Positions 17,674-26,850 of a DNA stretch of 64,000 nt are shown one piece after another. A model generated the notes under the pieces. That model was given only the letters and a program-made list of their open reading frames with translations. It searched no databases and was not told the origin of the DNA. The position numbers and the translations under genes were made by a program. Positions within the stretch are counted from its first letter, which is position 1; the number at the start of each line of letters is the position of its first letter. The stretch comes from Salinimicrobium flavum (lineage in GTDB: Bacteria > Bacteroidota > Bacteroidia > Flavobacteriales > Flavobacteriaceae): the NCBI RefSeq assembly GCF_042684505.1, contig NZ_JBHULT010000010.1:1-64000 (forward strand), read 5' to 3'.

Positions 17674-18876
17674 ATGATGTATCCAGATACTGTGAATCCG
17701 GAGATGATGGAGGAGGAAAGATTAGCGGTTCTACAAAAATATGAGATCCTCGATACTCCTCCTGACGGAAGTTTTGATCGCATCACCAGGCTGGCTGCAC
17801 AACTCTTTGATGTTCCCGTTTCTATCGTCTCACTGGTGGATAGTGACAGGATCTGGTTCAAAAGCAAACAGGGGCTGGAAATTTCTGAGATACCCAGGGA
17901 TCCCGGGTTATGTTCTTCTGCCATTATCAGTAATGAGATTTACATCGTGGAAGATGCACGCAAAGATCCGCGCACACTTGCCAATCCTCTGGTTGCAGGA
18001 GAATTTGGTCTTCAATTTTATTCCGGCGTACCTTTACGAACCAGGGAAGGATTTAACCTTGGCACATTATGCATTATTGACAGGGAGCCTCGGGAAATAT
18101 CTGCTTCAGAAAAAGATATCCTGAAGACCTTGGGAGAGTTGGTAATGAACCAGATCGAACTGCAGATCGAAGCACGAAAGGCGGTGCGACATCATCATAA
18201 GATCCTCAACACAACTGCCCATGATCTTAAAAATCCGGTGGCTATCATGCCTTTATTGGCAGATCTTATAATGGATAACAAGCATAACCCTGCAGCAATA
18301 GACGATATTTCCAAACAGATAAAGGATGCAGGCCGCAGAATGGCAAAAACCATTAATGATCTTTTGGAAACAGCAATGGAGGAGTCGGGCGAAATCCATC
18401 TTCGGCTTAAAGCCTTTGACCTTTCAAAACTCTTGAAGGGGGTAGTGGAATCCAACCGTGCCCTTGCCCGAAAAAAGGACCAGAAGATCAGGTTCGAAAC
18501 TAAAACAACTTGTAAGGTATATGCAGATCACCGTCGGCTTACTGAGGTGTTTTATAACATAGTTAATAACGCGGTGAAGTTTTCCCTTCCCCAAACCGAA
18601 GTGAGGGTGAGTTTATTTGAAAAAGAAGGAATGGCCGTTGTGAGAATCGAAGATGAAGGACCCGGTTTGACAAAAGATGATCTAAATAACCTGTTTCGCA
18701 GGTTCACCTCCTTAAGTGCCCGGCCTACAGGTGGGGAAACCTCATCAGGCCTCGGCCTTTCTATTGCCAGGGAAATAGTAGAGGCACATGACGGGCAGAT
18801 ATATGCTGAAAGTGAAGGTTCTGAAAAAGGTACCTGTTTCACCATTCAACTACCACTGGCACGGGAGCAGGATTGA
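17674..18876 (+). CDS. GAF-domain sensor histidine kinase
   Basis: The 400-residue cytosolic kinase has a GAF domain (about residues 10-165, opening EEERLAVLQKYEILDTPPDG and holding SIVSLVDSDRIWFKS and GTLCIIDREP). The HisKA domain follows with acceptor H183 in TTAHDLKNPVA, then a HATPase domain with NNAVKFS (N-box), DEGPGL and SGLGLSIAREI. There is no membrane span and no adjacent response regulator, so it is an orphan kinase. It ends 9 bases from the stop of the convergent araC-type gene. TATCTTTA at 17641-17648 is a one-mismatch -7 box placed plausibly for this start. Confidence 0.88.
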   Translation: MMYPDTVNPEMMEEERLAVLQKYEILDTPPDGSFDRITRLAAQLFDVPVSIVSLVDSDRIWFKSKQGLEISEIPRDPGLCSSAIISNEIYIVEDARKDPRTLANPLVAGEFGLQFYSGVPLRTREGFNLGTLCIIDREPREISASEKDILKTLGELVMNQIELQIEARKAVRHHHKILNTTAHDLKNPVAIMPLLADLIMDNKHNPAAIDDISKQIKDAGRRMAKTINDLLETAMEESGEIHLRLKAFDLSKLLKGVVESNRALARKKDQKIRFETKTTCKVYADHRRLTEVFYNIVNNAVKFSLPQTEVRVSLFEKEGMAVVRIEDEGPGLTKDDLNNLFRRFTSLSARPTGGETSSGLGLSIAREIVEAHDGQIYAESEGSEKGTCFTIQLPLAREQD

Positions 18877-18885
18877 TAGTGGGGT

Positions 18886-19920
18886 CTAATCCTTTTCTTC
18901 CTGTTCGAATTCCTTTTTGTTCTGAAGAAAATATTTGGGGCTTACCCCGTATTTTTCCTTGAAGATCTTCGAGAAATAACTCCGGTTATTCAAACCTATC
19001 ATACTTACGATCTGAGAAATATTATGGTCTGATGAGGTAAGCATTTCTTTGGCTGCTTCCAGTTTCACCTGCTGCACATATTTATTTACCGTTAGGTCGA
19101 ATAAGTATTTGAATCCTTCCTGCAGTTTATTTACATTGGTGCCCACTTCCTTGGCCAGATGATCTACAGAAAAATTCTGGTTAAGGTTCTCATTAATGAT
19201 TTCCACCGCACGTTTTACTTTTTCAACATCGGTACGACGTAACAAGACAGGTCTTTTTTCTTCATTCTGGTCATCATGGTACTGGTTGATCTGTTTTGAG
19301 AGCATTTCAAAAGCTTTTCCTTCAAGGAAGACAGAGCGAAGAAAACCGTGAAATTCTTTGTGAGTGATCTCCTCCACGATATCTGCTGCCTGTATACTGT
19401 AATTCCCCTGGTAGAAAAAGAGGTTTTTCGCTTCGGTATCCATGAACAATTTTTTAAGTTCAGGATCCAGCCCGTCGAATTTATAGTTGTTCCTTTTATT
19501 GAATTCTTCCCTTATGATCTCGAGACTGGAAACATGAGAAGTTTCATTCGCCTTGAAGAAAAGGACATGTCCATTAAACCCACTACTGGAAACGATCACA
19601 TTTTGAAAGGTTTCAATAGTATGTATTTCATTGTTCTCCTCAAAGGCATGGTCAACTTTTCCTTCTGAACAAAAAATGAATTTCAGGGGATGAGTTTTAT
19701 TAACCGTGAAATGAATTTCCATATCCTTATAAAAAGTGCAATAATATTCTATAATACCTACCCCTGAAGGAAAACTGGCCCCCCTAATGAATCCCTTTCC
19801 TATGTCCTCGGGCAGGTCAATGGTAAATTCCCCGCCATCTCTGTCAATAGGGGCATTGAATTTATCTGCGATATCAATTATGATGTCCTGAACCGGAAGT
19901 GCTTTTACAAAAATTTTCAT
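18886..19920 (-). CDS. AraC-family transcriptional regulator
   Basis: The 344-residue protein has a long N-terminal sensing part of no recognised fold. The C-terminal AraC double helix-turn-helix begins near KRAVEIINENLNQNFSVDHLAKEVG and ends with the family signature NNRSYFSKIFKEKYGVSPKYFLQ. It probably controls a nearby or distant target together with an unknown ligand. It diverges from the nitroreductase gene, and the 508-base region between them holds a 20-bp palindrome, so self-regulation or control of the divergent gene is plausible but not shown. A perfect -7 box lies upstream at 19951-19958. Confidence 0.88.
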   Translation of the reverse strand: MKIFVKALPVQDIIIDIADKFNAPIDRDGGEFTIDLPEDIGKGFIRGASFPSGVGIIEYYCTFYKDMEIHFTVNKTHPLKFIFCSEGKVDHAFEENNEIHTIETFQNVIVSSSGFNGHVLFFKANETSHVSSLEIIREEFNKRNNYKFDGLDPELKKLFMDTEAKNLFFYQGNYSIQAADIVEEITHKEFHGFLRSVFLEGKAFEMLSKQINQYHDDQNEEKRPVLLRRTDVEKVKRAVEIINENLNQNFSVDHLAKEVGTNVNKLQEGFKYLFDLTVNKYVQQVKLEAAKEMLTSSDHNISQIVSMIGLNNRSYFSKIFKEKYGVSPKYFLQNKKEFEQEEKD

Positions 19921-19950
19921 CGGGAGTATTTAGCTGTTTTTAGGATTGCC

Positions 19951-19958
19951 CAAAATTA
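19951..19958 (-). promoter_or_regulatory. TAnnTTTG -7 box for the AraC-type gene
   Basis: Reads TAATTTTG on the minus strand and ends 30 bases before the ATG at 19920. No good -33 TTG at the usual spacing was found. Confidence 0.45.
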
Positions 19959-20043
19959 AACTTTGAAAAATTGATTTATTTACTCGTGTTAGAGTTCATG
20001 GGATTACCGGCAACAATTGTTTTATTACTGTTAATAATTTTAA

Positions 20044-20063
20044 AATCTCAAAGCTTTGAGATT
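20044..20063. promoter_or_regulatory. Perfect 20-bp palindrome, candidate operator
   Basis: AATCTCAAAG followed directly by CTTTGAGATT is an exact inverted repeat with no spacer. It lies 86 bases upstream of the AraC-type promoter box and 143 bases before the 37-codon gene at 20207. It has no T-tract for termination on either strand, so a dimeric-regulator site fits better than a terminator. Which protein binds is unknown. Confidence 0.4.
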
Positions 20064-20206
20064 AAACTTAACAGAATTCCTTTTAAGTTTATTTTAAAGT
20101 TGTGTTATAAAACGTAATGATAATTTGATTTACGGTATTCTTTAACGTTTCATTAAGGTACTTTTGGCTTTCGCGGAATATTTCTGTTTCGTGAAATTTT
20201 GACGGT

Positions 20207-20320
20207 ATGACGATTTTTTACCTATTGATGGGATTGGAGGTTTTGGTGGTGTTGTTTGTGAGCGGGTGGCTGTTCAGAAAGATCTATCATATGTATATCG
20301 AAAGAAGGAGACGTAAATAA
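20207..20320 (+). CDS. 37-codon single-span membrane peptide with a basic tail
   Basis: ATG at 20207 to TAA at 20318-20320. About 20 hydrophobic residues (YLLMGLEVLVVLFVSGWLF) are followed by a strongly basic cytosolic tail ending ERRRRK. This span-plus-positive-tail layout is typical of real membrane microproteins and unlikely by chance. The gene sits alone between the AraC gene and the nitroreductase gene. The function is unknown. Confidence 0.5.
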   Translation: MTIFYLLMGLEVLVVLFVSGWLFRKIYHMYIERRRRK

Positions 20321-20405
20321 TAAACTTCACTTTTTCACCTATACTACTTTCCCTTTCCGGCTTTTCCTTTATTGTCTTCGGAAGAAAGCTGTACCTCAGA
20401 ATTCT

Positions 20406-20413
20406 TATCTTTG
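20406..20413 (+). promoter_or_regulatory. TAnnTTTG -7 box for the nitroreductase gene
   Basis: TATCTTTG ends 15 bases before the ATG at 20429, giving a short leader. No well-spaced -33 TTG is visible. Confidence 0.5.
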
Positions 20414-20428
20414 CCCAAACTTATTTAA

Positions 20429-21058
20429 ATGAAGAGCGTTAAAGCACTTAAGTGGCGCTATGCTACAAAGAAATTTGATCCTAATTCAATACTGCCTGCA
20501 GAAAAGGTAGAGATCCTGAAAAAAGCCTTTAACCTTACCGCGACCTCCTATGGTCTGCAGCCACTAAAGTTGGTGGTTATTCAGGATAAAGAATTGCAGG
20601 GAGAACTGGAACAAGCTTCCTTTGGTCAAAAACAAATAAGTACGGCCTCTCATGTCATGGTCATTTGTATTGAAAAGGAAGTGGGAGAAAACTTTATAGA
20701 GAACTATTTTAAGTACGTGAAGGAAATCCGAAATACCCCCGATTCTATTCTACATCCCTTTAAAGAATCACTAATAGGGGATTTTGGAAAAAAGACGTTA
20801 GATGAGGTGAGGATCTGGGCTACCCACCAGGCCTATCTGGTTCTGGGGACCTTGCTCACGGTTTGTGCGGTAGAAGAGATCGATTCCTGTCCCATGGAAG
20901 GTTTTGAACCTGAAAAGTATGATTCGATCCTGGAGCTGGACAAATACAATTTAAGGTCGGTATTGGTTTTACCAGTAGGATACCGGGCAAAGGATGATTT
21001 TTTTGCTGAACTTAAAAAGGTAAGAAGGCCCCTGGAAGAGACCGTTATTGAAATCTAG
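20429..21058 (+). CDS. Nitroreductase-family NAD(P)H-dependent oxidoreductase
   Basis: The 209-residue protein has the NfsB-type nitroreductase fold. KALKWRYATKKFDPN is the phosphate-binding opening, SYGLQPLKLVVIQD is the FMN-contact loop, and EEIDSCPMEGFEPEKYDSIL and LVLPVGYRAKDD sit near the end. It should bind FMN and reduce nitro compounds or quinones. Its last 4 bases overlap the convergent ribB stop. The divergent AraC gene could be its regulator, which is inference from position only. Confidence 0.88.
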   Translation: MKSVKALKWRYATKKFDPNSILPAEKVEILKKAFNLTATSYGLQPLKLVVIQDKELQGELEQASFGQKQISTASHVMVICIEKEVGENFIENYFKYVKEIRNTPDSILHPFKESLIGDFGKKTLDEVRIWATHQAYLVLGTLLTVCAVEEIDSCPMEGFEPEKYDSILELDKYNLRSVLVLPVGYRAKDDFFAELKKVRRPLEETVIEI

Positions 21059-22191
21059 TAATTAACGTACTCGATTATTTCAAGGCCGTAACCTATCATT
21101 CCAACCCGCTTCTTCTGCCGGGAATTAGACAATAACCTTAGCTTGTGGATCTCCAGATCATGGAGGATCTGTGCGCCAATTCCAAAATCTTTGGTATCCA
21201 TTACGATGGGAGGAGCTTTCATCTCTCCCGTCTTTTGAATTTCTTTCAGACCTTTCAGACGATTAAGTAAATTCAGGGATTGACTTTCCTGATTGATAAA
21301 GACGATAGCTCCCTTTCCTTCCTCATTGACCGCCTGGAACATGTTGTCCAGCTTTTTGTCTGCATCACTTGTAAGGGTACCCAGAATGTCATTATTTACT
21401 AAAGTAGAATTAACCCGAACAAGTACCGGTTCATCAGACTTCCATGCGCCTTTTGACAGGGCTATGTGAACCTGTTTATTGGTGGTTTGTTGATAAGCTC
21501 TCAAACGGAAATTCCCGAATTTTGTCTGTATATCAAAATCCTCTTTCTTAACGATAAGAGAATCGTGTTGCATTCGGTAAGCGACCAGGTCTTCTATAGA
21601 AACAAGTTTCAGGTCAAATTTGCGGGCTACTTCAACCAAATGGGGTAAACGTGCCATGCTGCCGTCTTCGTTCATGATCTCCACGATCACCCCGGCAGGG
21701 GAAAATCCTGCAAGGCGGGCGAAGTCTATAGCAGCTTCAGTGTGCCCGGTTCTTCTCAGAACCCCGCCTTCTTTCGCTTTAAGTGGAAAAATATGTCCAG
21801 GACGTCCAAGATCCTGCGGACGGGTGTTGGGATCGATCAAAGAACGTATGGTCTTTGCCCTGTCAGCTGCCGAAATCCCTGTGGTTACCCCATTTCCTTT
21901 AAGGTCGACAGAAATGGTGAACGCAGTTTCCATCGGGTCAGTATTGTTACCCACCATCATTTCCAGGCTCAGCTCTTTACATCGTTTTTCAGTGAGAGGT
22001 GCACAAATTAATCCGCGGCCATGGGTGGCCATAAAATTGATCATTTCGGGAGTGACTTTTTCGGCTGCTGCCAGAAAATCACCTTCATTTTCACGATCTT
22101 CATCGTCCACGACAATGATCACCTTCCCGGCTCTAATGTCATCAATAGCTTCTTTAATGCTGTGTAATTTAAAGGAAGTCTCGGTAGCCAT
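21055..22191 (-). CDS. ribB: 3,4-dihydroxy-2-butanone-4-phosphate synthase with a degenerate GTP cyclohydrolase II domain
   Basis: Residues 1-205 are a full RibB domain: VVDDEDRENEGDFLAAAE (acidic metal loop), MATHGRGLICAPL, and GHTEAAIDFARLAGFSPAGVI. It makes the four-carbon unit of riboflavin from ribulose 5-phosphate. The C-terminal 170 residues keep the layout of a RibA-type GTP cyclohydrolase II, but the three zinc cysteines of the usual CxxGDxFGSxRCDC motif are gone (STLVNNDILGTLTSDADK in their place). That half is therefore probably inactive and the real RibA lies elsewhere. It has its own -7 box inside the gap next to lptF/G. Confidence 0.92.
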   Translation of the reverse strand: MATETSFKLHSIKEAIDDIRAGKVIIVVDDEDRENEGDFLAAAEKVTPEMINFMATHGRGLICAPLTEKRCKELSLEMMVGNNTDPMETAFTISVDLKGNGVTTGISAADRAKTIRSLIDPNTRPQDLGRPGHIFPLKAKEGGVLRRTGHTEAAIDFARLAGFSPAGVIVEIMNEDGSMARLPHLVEVARKFDLKLVSIEDLVAYRMQHDSLIVKKEDFDIQTKFGNFRLRAYQQTTNKQVHIALSKGAWKSDEPVLVRVNSTLVNNDILGTLTSDADKKLDNMFQAVNEEGKGAIVFINQESQSLNLLNRLKGLKEIQKTGEMKAPPIVMDTKDFGIGAQILHDLEIHKLRLLSNSRQKKRVGMIGYGLEIIEYVNY

Positions 22192-22213
22192 GGCTCTTGT
22201 TTCTAATTGGGCG

Positions 22214-22221
22214 CAAAGATA
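22214..22221 (-). promoter_or_regulatory. TAnnTTTG -7 box for ribB
   Basis: TATCTTTG on the minus strand, 22 bases before the ribB ATG at 22191 and starting 2 bases past the stop of the lptF/G gene. It lets ribB be made apart from the upstream envelope genes. Confidence 0.5.
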
Positions 22222-22222
22222 T

Positions 22223-23674
22223 TTAATCCTTTTCGTTTCGACCCATGATCTGTGCTTTTTTCAGTAACTTTTTGATGGGTTCGTATATTATGCTGAAACC
22301 AAACAAACCCTGATCTGTAGTAGCCCTGTAAGTTAAAAGAATACCCAGGGGCAGCATGATAAGGGTTGAGAGCCATGTGGCTAGGAAAGGACTTATTGTA
22401 CCTTCTTCTGCACTATTTTTTGCAAAGATCCCAATGAAGTGATAAGTAAGGAATATAAGAATGGCTATTACCATAGGAAGCCCCATTCCACCTTTTCTAA
22501 TGATGGCACCCAGTGGGGCACCAACAAAGAATAGTACAATACAGGCAAAGGCAAGTACATATTTTTCATGAAGGGCGATCTCAAATTTATTGAGGCGTTT
22601 GGATGCCTGTACCAGTTCTGCTCTTTTAGAATCTATGGTAGTAACAGCACCGTTGACATTGCCCAAAGCCAGATTAATGATCTGTGAGGCCCTGTAAGGT
22701 TCATATAGGGGTAAAATTCCTTTATTAACGTCATGAACGGTGTCTATTCGCGGCTTTACCTCTGTACTCATGGTACTTAACCCTGTGCGGTTGTACATGT
22801 TTCGGGTAAGACCATCAACCTCCTGGTTATAAGAGGTCGAAAAGGAATCAATGGTTTGTTTCAATTCAGAGATCTTAAGCATGTTATGGGAATTGCTGTA
22901 GCGCTCCTCGTTAAGATCAACATCGTTGAATCCTGAAAGATCCATATTGATCATGTATTCTTCAAAATGACTTTTTGCGAAGGGCTTTTTGAGCCTGCCT
23001 GCCGGGGAGCTGGACTGGATCTCGTCGTAGTAGTTCCCGTCTCTTAAAATAAGGCTTAGTATGTTGGACCCTTCACTACCTACGAGCTCTCCTGAAGTGG
23101 CTTTGATCACCGTAAAGTTTCCGGACCGCCTTTCGTTTTTTTTGTGAATGATCACGTTATCGAGATACTGATCCTTATTGCCGCTTTTTTTGTCAACCTT
23201 GATATTAATCTCTCCAAGTTCATTAAAAACCCCTTCAGAAATTACCATTGCCGGTTTAAGCTGGGCAATATTTTTACGGAGGTTGATAGATTTATATTCT
23301 GCAGCGGGAATCACATTATTGGCGAACAGAAAAGCTATAGCGCTCACCAGCAGAATAAAAAAGGTGAGGGAGCGCATGGCACGCTGCAGTGAAATTCCGG
23401 CAGATTTCATCGCGGCAAACTCATAATTCTCAGCAAAGTTACCAAAGGTCATGATAGAGGTGAGCAGAATTGTAAGGGGAATCACCAGGGGTACGAGCTT
23501 CGGACTAAAATAAAGAAGGAACTTTAGGATAATAAACACGTCGAGATCCTTCCCGGCCAATTCCCCAATGTAGAGCCAAATGGTCTGCAATACAAAAATG
23601 AACATGAGTATTATAAAGACCGTAAAAAAGGTTTTCAGGTAACTGGTAAGTATGTACCGGTCAAGGATCTTCAA
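22223..23674 (-). CDS. LptF/LptG-family lipopolysaccharide export permease
   Basis: The 483-residue protein has LKILDRYILTSYLKTFFTVFIILMFIF at the N-terminus, the family signature. Membrane spans lie near residues 10-35, 50-75 and 98-120, and three more near 375-460, with a large periplasmic jellyroll-type part between. The pair LptF and LptG form the inner-membrane core of the LPS transporter, driven by LptB. Which of the two this is cannot be told. It lies 5 bases after the LolA-type gene and belongs to the ftsK-lolA-lptF/G transcript. Confidence 0.87.
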   Translation of the reverse strand: MKILDRYILTSYLKTFFTVFIILMFIFVLQTIWLYIGELAGKDLDVFIILKFLLYFSPKLVPLVIPLTILLTSIMTFGNFAENYEFAAMKSAGISLQRAMRSLTFFILLVSAIAFLFANNVIPAAEYKSINLRKNIAQLKPAMVISEGVFNELGEINIKVDKKSGNKDQYLDNVIIHKKNERRSGNFTVIKATSGELVGSEGSNILSLILRDGNYYDEIQSSSPAGRLKKPFAKSHFEEYMINMDLSGFNDVDLNEERYSNSHNMLKISELKQTIDSFSTSYNQEVDGLTRNMYNRTGLSTMSTEVKPRIDTVHDVNKGILPLYEPYRASQIINLALGNVNGAVTTIDSKRAELVQASKRLNKFEIALHEKYVLAFACIVLFFVGAPLGAIIRKGGMGLPMVIAILIFLTYHFIGIFAKNSAEEGTISPFLATWLSTLIMLPLGILLTYRATTDQGLFGFSIIYEPIKKLLKKAQIMGRNEKD

Positions 23675-23679
23675 TTGGT

Positions 23680-24345
23680 CTAGTCTAACCTGTTTATATA
23701 ATAATCTTTATATCTGTCTTCTTTGAATTGGAATAAAGATTCCGGAAGAGGCTGATTTGTCTTAAAACTGCTCACCGTAATAGTGATCGTGGAACCGTTT
23801 TCCTGCGTTTGAACCAGGTTGTAAATATGCTTTGTTTGCTTGTCAATTCCCAGTAAAATGTCCTTTATTTCAGCATTGGAATCAATTGGAGTGAGTTTTA
23901 CGTACTGTATTTTTCTGCCTTTGATATCCTGGGTCTTTCCTAATTTAGATTTGTATCCCTCGTTGTAGAAAGTAAGCATTTTGGACGGAGTAATTTCCTG
24001 GTCATCTTCCGGGTTATAAGTAGAAATATTAATTTCTTCGTCTTCGGGAATAATAGTATACAGTTTCTTTCCGTCGAACATGCGGGTAGTCCCCATAATG
24101 TTCAATACATATTTTTCCCCTTTCAGACTCACATCTCCTCGGGTTTCATGCTTCACATTTTCTGCAGGGTTCTCCAGGGAATATTTGAAATCAATTATGA
24201 TATTATCATAACTATCTACCTTGGCAGAAACCTCATCCAGCAATACATTTGCATCGTTGGGGGACTGCGCCATGGCTCCCGTCATCATTAAAATTCCAAT
24301 AATGATCAATCCTAATTTTTTCATTCTATTTTTCTTTTTTCTCAT
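23680..24345 (-). CDS. lolA: LolA-like outer-membrane lipoprotein carrier
   Basis: The 221-residue protein has a signal peptide (KKLGLIIIGILMMTGAMAQ) and then the LolA beta-sheet pattern: a YDNIIIDFKYSLEN opening, GDVSLKGEKYVLNIMG, DGKKLYTIIPEDEEI, and a C-terminal YNLVQTQENGSTITITV strand. It shuttles lipoproteins across the periplasm. The ATG at 24345 directly follows the ftsK stop codon. An inner ATG (24324) just before the signal core is an alternative start. Its place between FtsK and LptF/G is the usual one in Flavobacteriia. Confidence 0.88.
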   Translation of the reverse strand: MRKKKNRMKKLGLIIIGILMMTGAMAQSPNDANVLLDEVSAKVDSYDNIIIDFKYSLENPAENVKHETRGDVSLKGEKYVLNIMGTTRMFDGKKLYTIIPEDEEINISTYNPEDDQEITPSKMLTFYNEGYKSKLGKTQDIKGRKIQYVKLTPIDSNAEIKDILLGIDKQTKHIYNLVQTQENGSTITITVSSFKTNQPLPESLFQFKEDRYKDYYINRLD

Positions 24346-26703
24346 TTACTCATCCAATAACTGGCTAAGACCTTCCATATCCTGTACCAGGACCTGTCTT
24401 GCCTTACTGCCTTCAAAAGGGCCAACTATCCCGGCAGCCTCCAGTTGATCGATGATCCTTCCGGCGCGATTGTAACCTAATTTAAGTTTCCGCTGAAGTA
24501 AAGAAGCTGATCCTTGCTGGGCCAACACTATTACTTCGGCCGCTTCCCTGAAGAGCTGATCCCGATCTCCTACGTCAATATCAAGACCTGTGCCACTTTC
24601 CTCCCCGCTGTATTCGGGAAGGTGGTATGCATCGGGATATGCTTTTTGCGAACCAATGAAATCGGTGATCTTTTCAACCTCCGGAGTGTCTACAAAAGCA
24701 CACTGTAAGCGCAGTAAAGTGTTGCCCTGGGTGAATAACATATCTCCCTTCCCAATGAGCTGGTCTGCACCCTGACTATCAAGTATGGTGCGTGAGTCGA
24801 TCTTGGAAGTAACCCTGAAGGCGATACGGGCGGGGAAATTGGCTTTTATGATCCCCGTGATCACGTTTACCGAAGGTCTTTGTGTGGCAATGATCAAATG
24901 TATCCCAATGGCCCGGGCAAGTTGAGCCAGCCTGGCAATAGGAGCTTCCACCTCTTTCCCGGCGGTCATGATAAGGTCTGCAAATTCATCTACCACCAGG
25001 ACGATGTAGGGCAGAAACTTATGACCATTTTCGGGGTTGAGTTTTCGGGCTTTGAATTTAGTGTTGTATTCCTTGATATTACGAACCATTGCATCCTTTA
25101 ATAGTTCGTAACGGTTATCCATTTCAATACATAAAGAATTGAGGGTATTGATCACCTTGGTATTGTCTGTAATGATCGCTTCTTCAGTATCGGGTAATTT
25201 GGCGAGGTAATGTCGTTCTATTTTGTTGAAAAGGGTAAGTTCCACCTTTTTTGGATCAACCAGGATGAATTTGACCTCAGCGGGATGTTTGCTGTAAAGC
25301 AGGGACGTTAGAATGGCATTGAGCCCCACAGATTTACCCTGTCCCGTGGCTCCCGCCATAAGCAGGTGAGGCATTTTAGCCAGGTCTACCACAAAGGTCT
25401 CGTTTGAAATGGTCTTCCCTAAAGCCATAGGCAGTTCCATTTCAGCATTTTGAAATTTCGGAGAGGCGATCACGCTGCGCATGGAAACAATGGTAGATTT
25501 TTTGTTGGGAACCTCGATCCCAATAGTCCCTTTTCCGGGAATAGGTGCAATGATCCTTATACCCAGTGCTGAAAGGGAAAGGGCAATGTCATCTTCAAGG
25601 CTTTTGATCTTCGAAATACGAATCCCGGCTTCGGGAATGATCTCGTAAAGGGTAACGGTTGGCCCTACAGTTGCCTTGATCTGGGCGATATCGATCTTAT
25701 AGTTCTTAAGGGTATCAACAATCCGGTTTTTGTTCTCCTCGAGCTCTTCCTGGTTAATGGTGATCCCTCCGCCGTTGGCATTATAATCTTTAAGGAGTTC
25801 TATGGTTGGGAACTGGAATTTTTTGAGTTCCAGGGTTGGGTCAAATTCACCGTAGTCTTCTACCGCTTTTTTGCTCAGGTTGTCCAACTCTTCCTCAACA
25901 GCAGTTTCCACTTCCATTTCCACATCATCGGGATTTTCTTCAGAGCGTATCACTACTTTATCGGGTGCCGGTCTCCCCGGTTCTACTTTCTTTTCTTCTT
26001 CGGAAGGTTCTTCGGAAGCAGTATCAATTACAGAAGATTTTTGTTTATCAGGTGTAGTCTGGGTGGTTTTTTCGGAAGAAGGTGTAGCAGAACGAAAATC
26101 TTCAGAAATATCATTTTTGGTCCTACGGAAATAGGTCACAACTTTTTCCGGAGTAACCTTTAACCTCACCGTCAGGTAAACTACTAAAAGGAAGGTGAGG
26201 AGCAGAATCGTACCGGTAAAACCCAGGAAATCCTGAAGGTAATCATTGATCTCATATCCTACAGTACCTCCCAAAAGTGAATTTTTGTGAGCAAAAAATC
26301 CGAAGAAAACAGACAGCCATATCATAACCGGGATACCCCAGAACCAGAATTTCTTCAGCCCCTTTTTATTGAGATTGAAGAAAAAATAAATGCCCGTAAT
26401 CAGCGTAAGAAAAGCAAGAGCGAATGCGGCTATCCCAAAGCCTTTGTAAATGATAAAATGACTAATCCCGGCACCAAATTTACTCAGCAGGTTTTGAGTC
26501 ATTACCTCGCGTTCCCCTAATCTGGAAAGGGTGCTTTGATCTGCCTGCCAGTTGAATAAAAAGGATACAAAAGCTATCAACAAAGCCAGCCCGAACAAAA
26601 AAAGGAAACTTCCAAGAATTACCTTGTTCTTTGGGGAGAGGGTAAGGGAAGGTTTTTTGATCCGGGGTTTAGGGGACTTATTAGCAGCTTTCTTTTTAGC
26701 CAT
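24346..26703 (-). CDS. ftsK: DNA translocase FtsK
   Basis: The protein is about 785 residues from the ATG at 26703. It has four N-terminal membrane spans, an acidic linker (residues about 200-300), and a RecA-type motor with Walker A GATGQGKSVGLN (Lys near residue 457) and Walker B IVLVVDEFADLIM. The C-terminal winged-helix gamma domain (LQRKLKLGYNRAGRIIDQLE) reads polar DNA signals. It pumps the chromosome terminus through the septum. An in-frame ATG at 26727 would add eight residues but lies inside the -7 promoter box, so 26703 is the better start. Confidence 0.95.
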   Translation of the reverse strand: MAKKKAANKSPKPRIKKPSLTLSPKNKVILGSFLFLFGLALLIAFVSFLFNWQADQSTLSRLGEREVMTQNLLSKFGAGISHFIIYKGFGIAAFALAFLTLITGIYFFFNLNKKGLKKFWFWGIPVMIWLSVFFGFFAHKNSLLGGTVGYEINDYLQDFLGFTGTILLLTFLLVVYLTVRLKVTPEKVVTYFRRTKNDISEDFRSATPSSEKTTQTTPDKQKSSVIDTASEEPSEEEKKVEPGRPAPDKVVIRSEENPDDVEMEVETAVEEELDNLSKKAVEDYGEFDPTLELKKFQFPTIELLKDYNANGGGITINQEELEENKNRIVDTLKNYKIDIAQIKATVGPTVTLYEIIPEAGIRISKIKSLEDDIALSLSALGIRIIAPIPGKGTIGIEVPNKKSTIVSMRSVIASPKFQNAEMELPMALGKTISNETFVVDLAKMPHLLMAGATGQGKSVGLNAILTSLLYSKHPAEVKFILVDPKKVELTLFNKIERHYLAKLPDTEEAIITDNTKVINTLNSLCIEMDNRYELLKDAMVRNIKEYNTKFKARKLNPENGHKFLPYIVLVVDEFADLIMTAGKEVEAPIARLAQLARAIGIHLIIATQRPSVNVITGIIKANFPARIAFRVTSKIDSRTILDSQGADQLIGKGDMLFTQGNTLLRLQCAFVDTPEVEKITDFIGSQKAYPDAYHLPEYSGEESGTGLDIDVGDRDQLFREAAEVIVLAQQGSASLLQRKLKLGYNRAGRIIDQLEAAGIVGPFEGSKARQVLVQDMEGLSQLLDE

Positions 26704-26724
26704 ATTACAGCAAGGAGTTTGGGG

Positions 26725-26732
26725 CAAAAATA
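26725..26732 (-). promoter_or_regulatory. TAnnTTTG -7 box for ftsK
   Basis: TATTTTTG on the minus strand, 21 bases before the ATG at 26703. A TTG at 26759-26757 lies 24 bases further up, slightly long for the -33 element. The box overlaps the upstream ATG at 26727, which therefore cannot be the start of a transcript made here. Confidence 0.5.
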
Positions 26733-26850
26733 CAAATTAGCATCAGCTAATATAAACAAAAGGAAAAATCTATTCATAAAGTTGTCCACCAAAGCCATCA
26801 AAGAAGAAATAGGCCTGAAGGAGATATTTAAATAAGACTGTGAAGAAAGC

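Noticed and set aside
21620..22267. 215-codon frame antisense to ribB
   Set aside because: Shadow of ribB codon usage; no motif or membrane pattern of a real protein.
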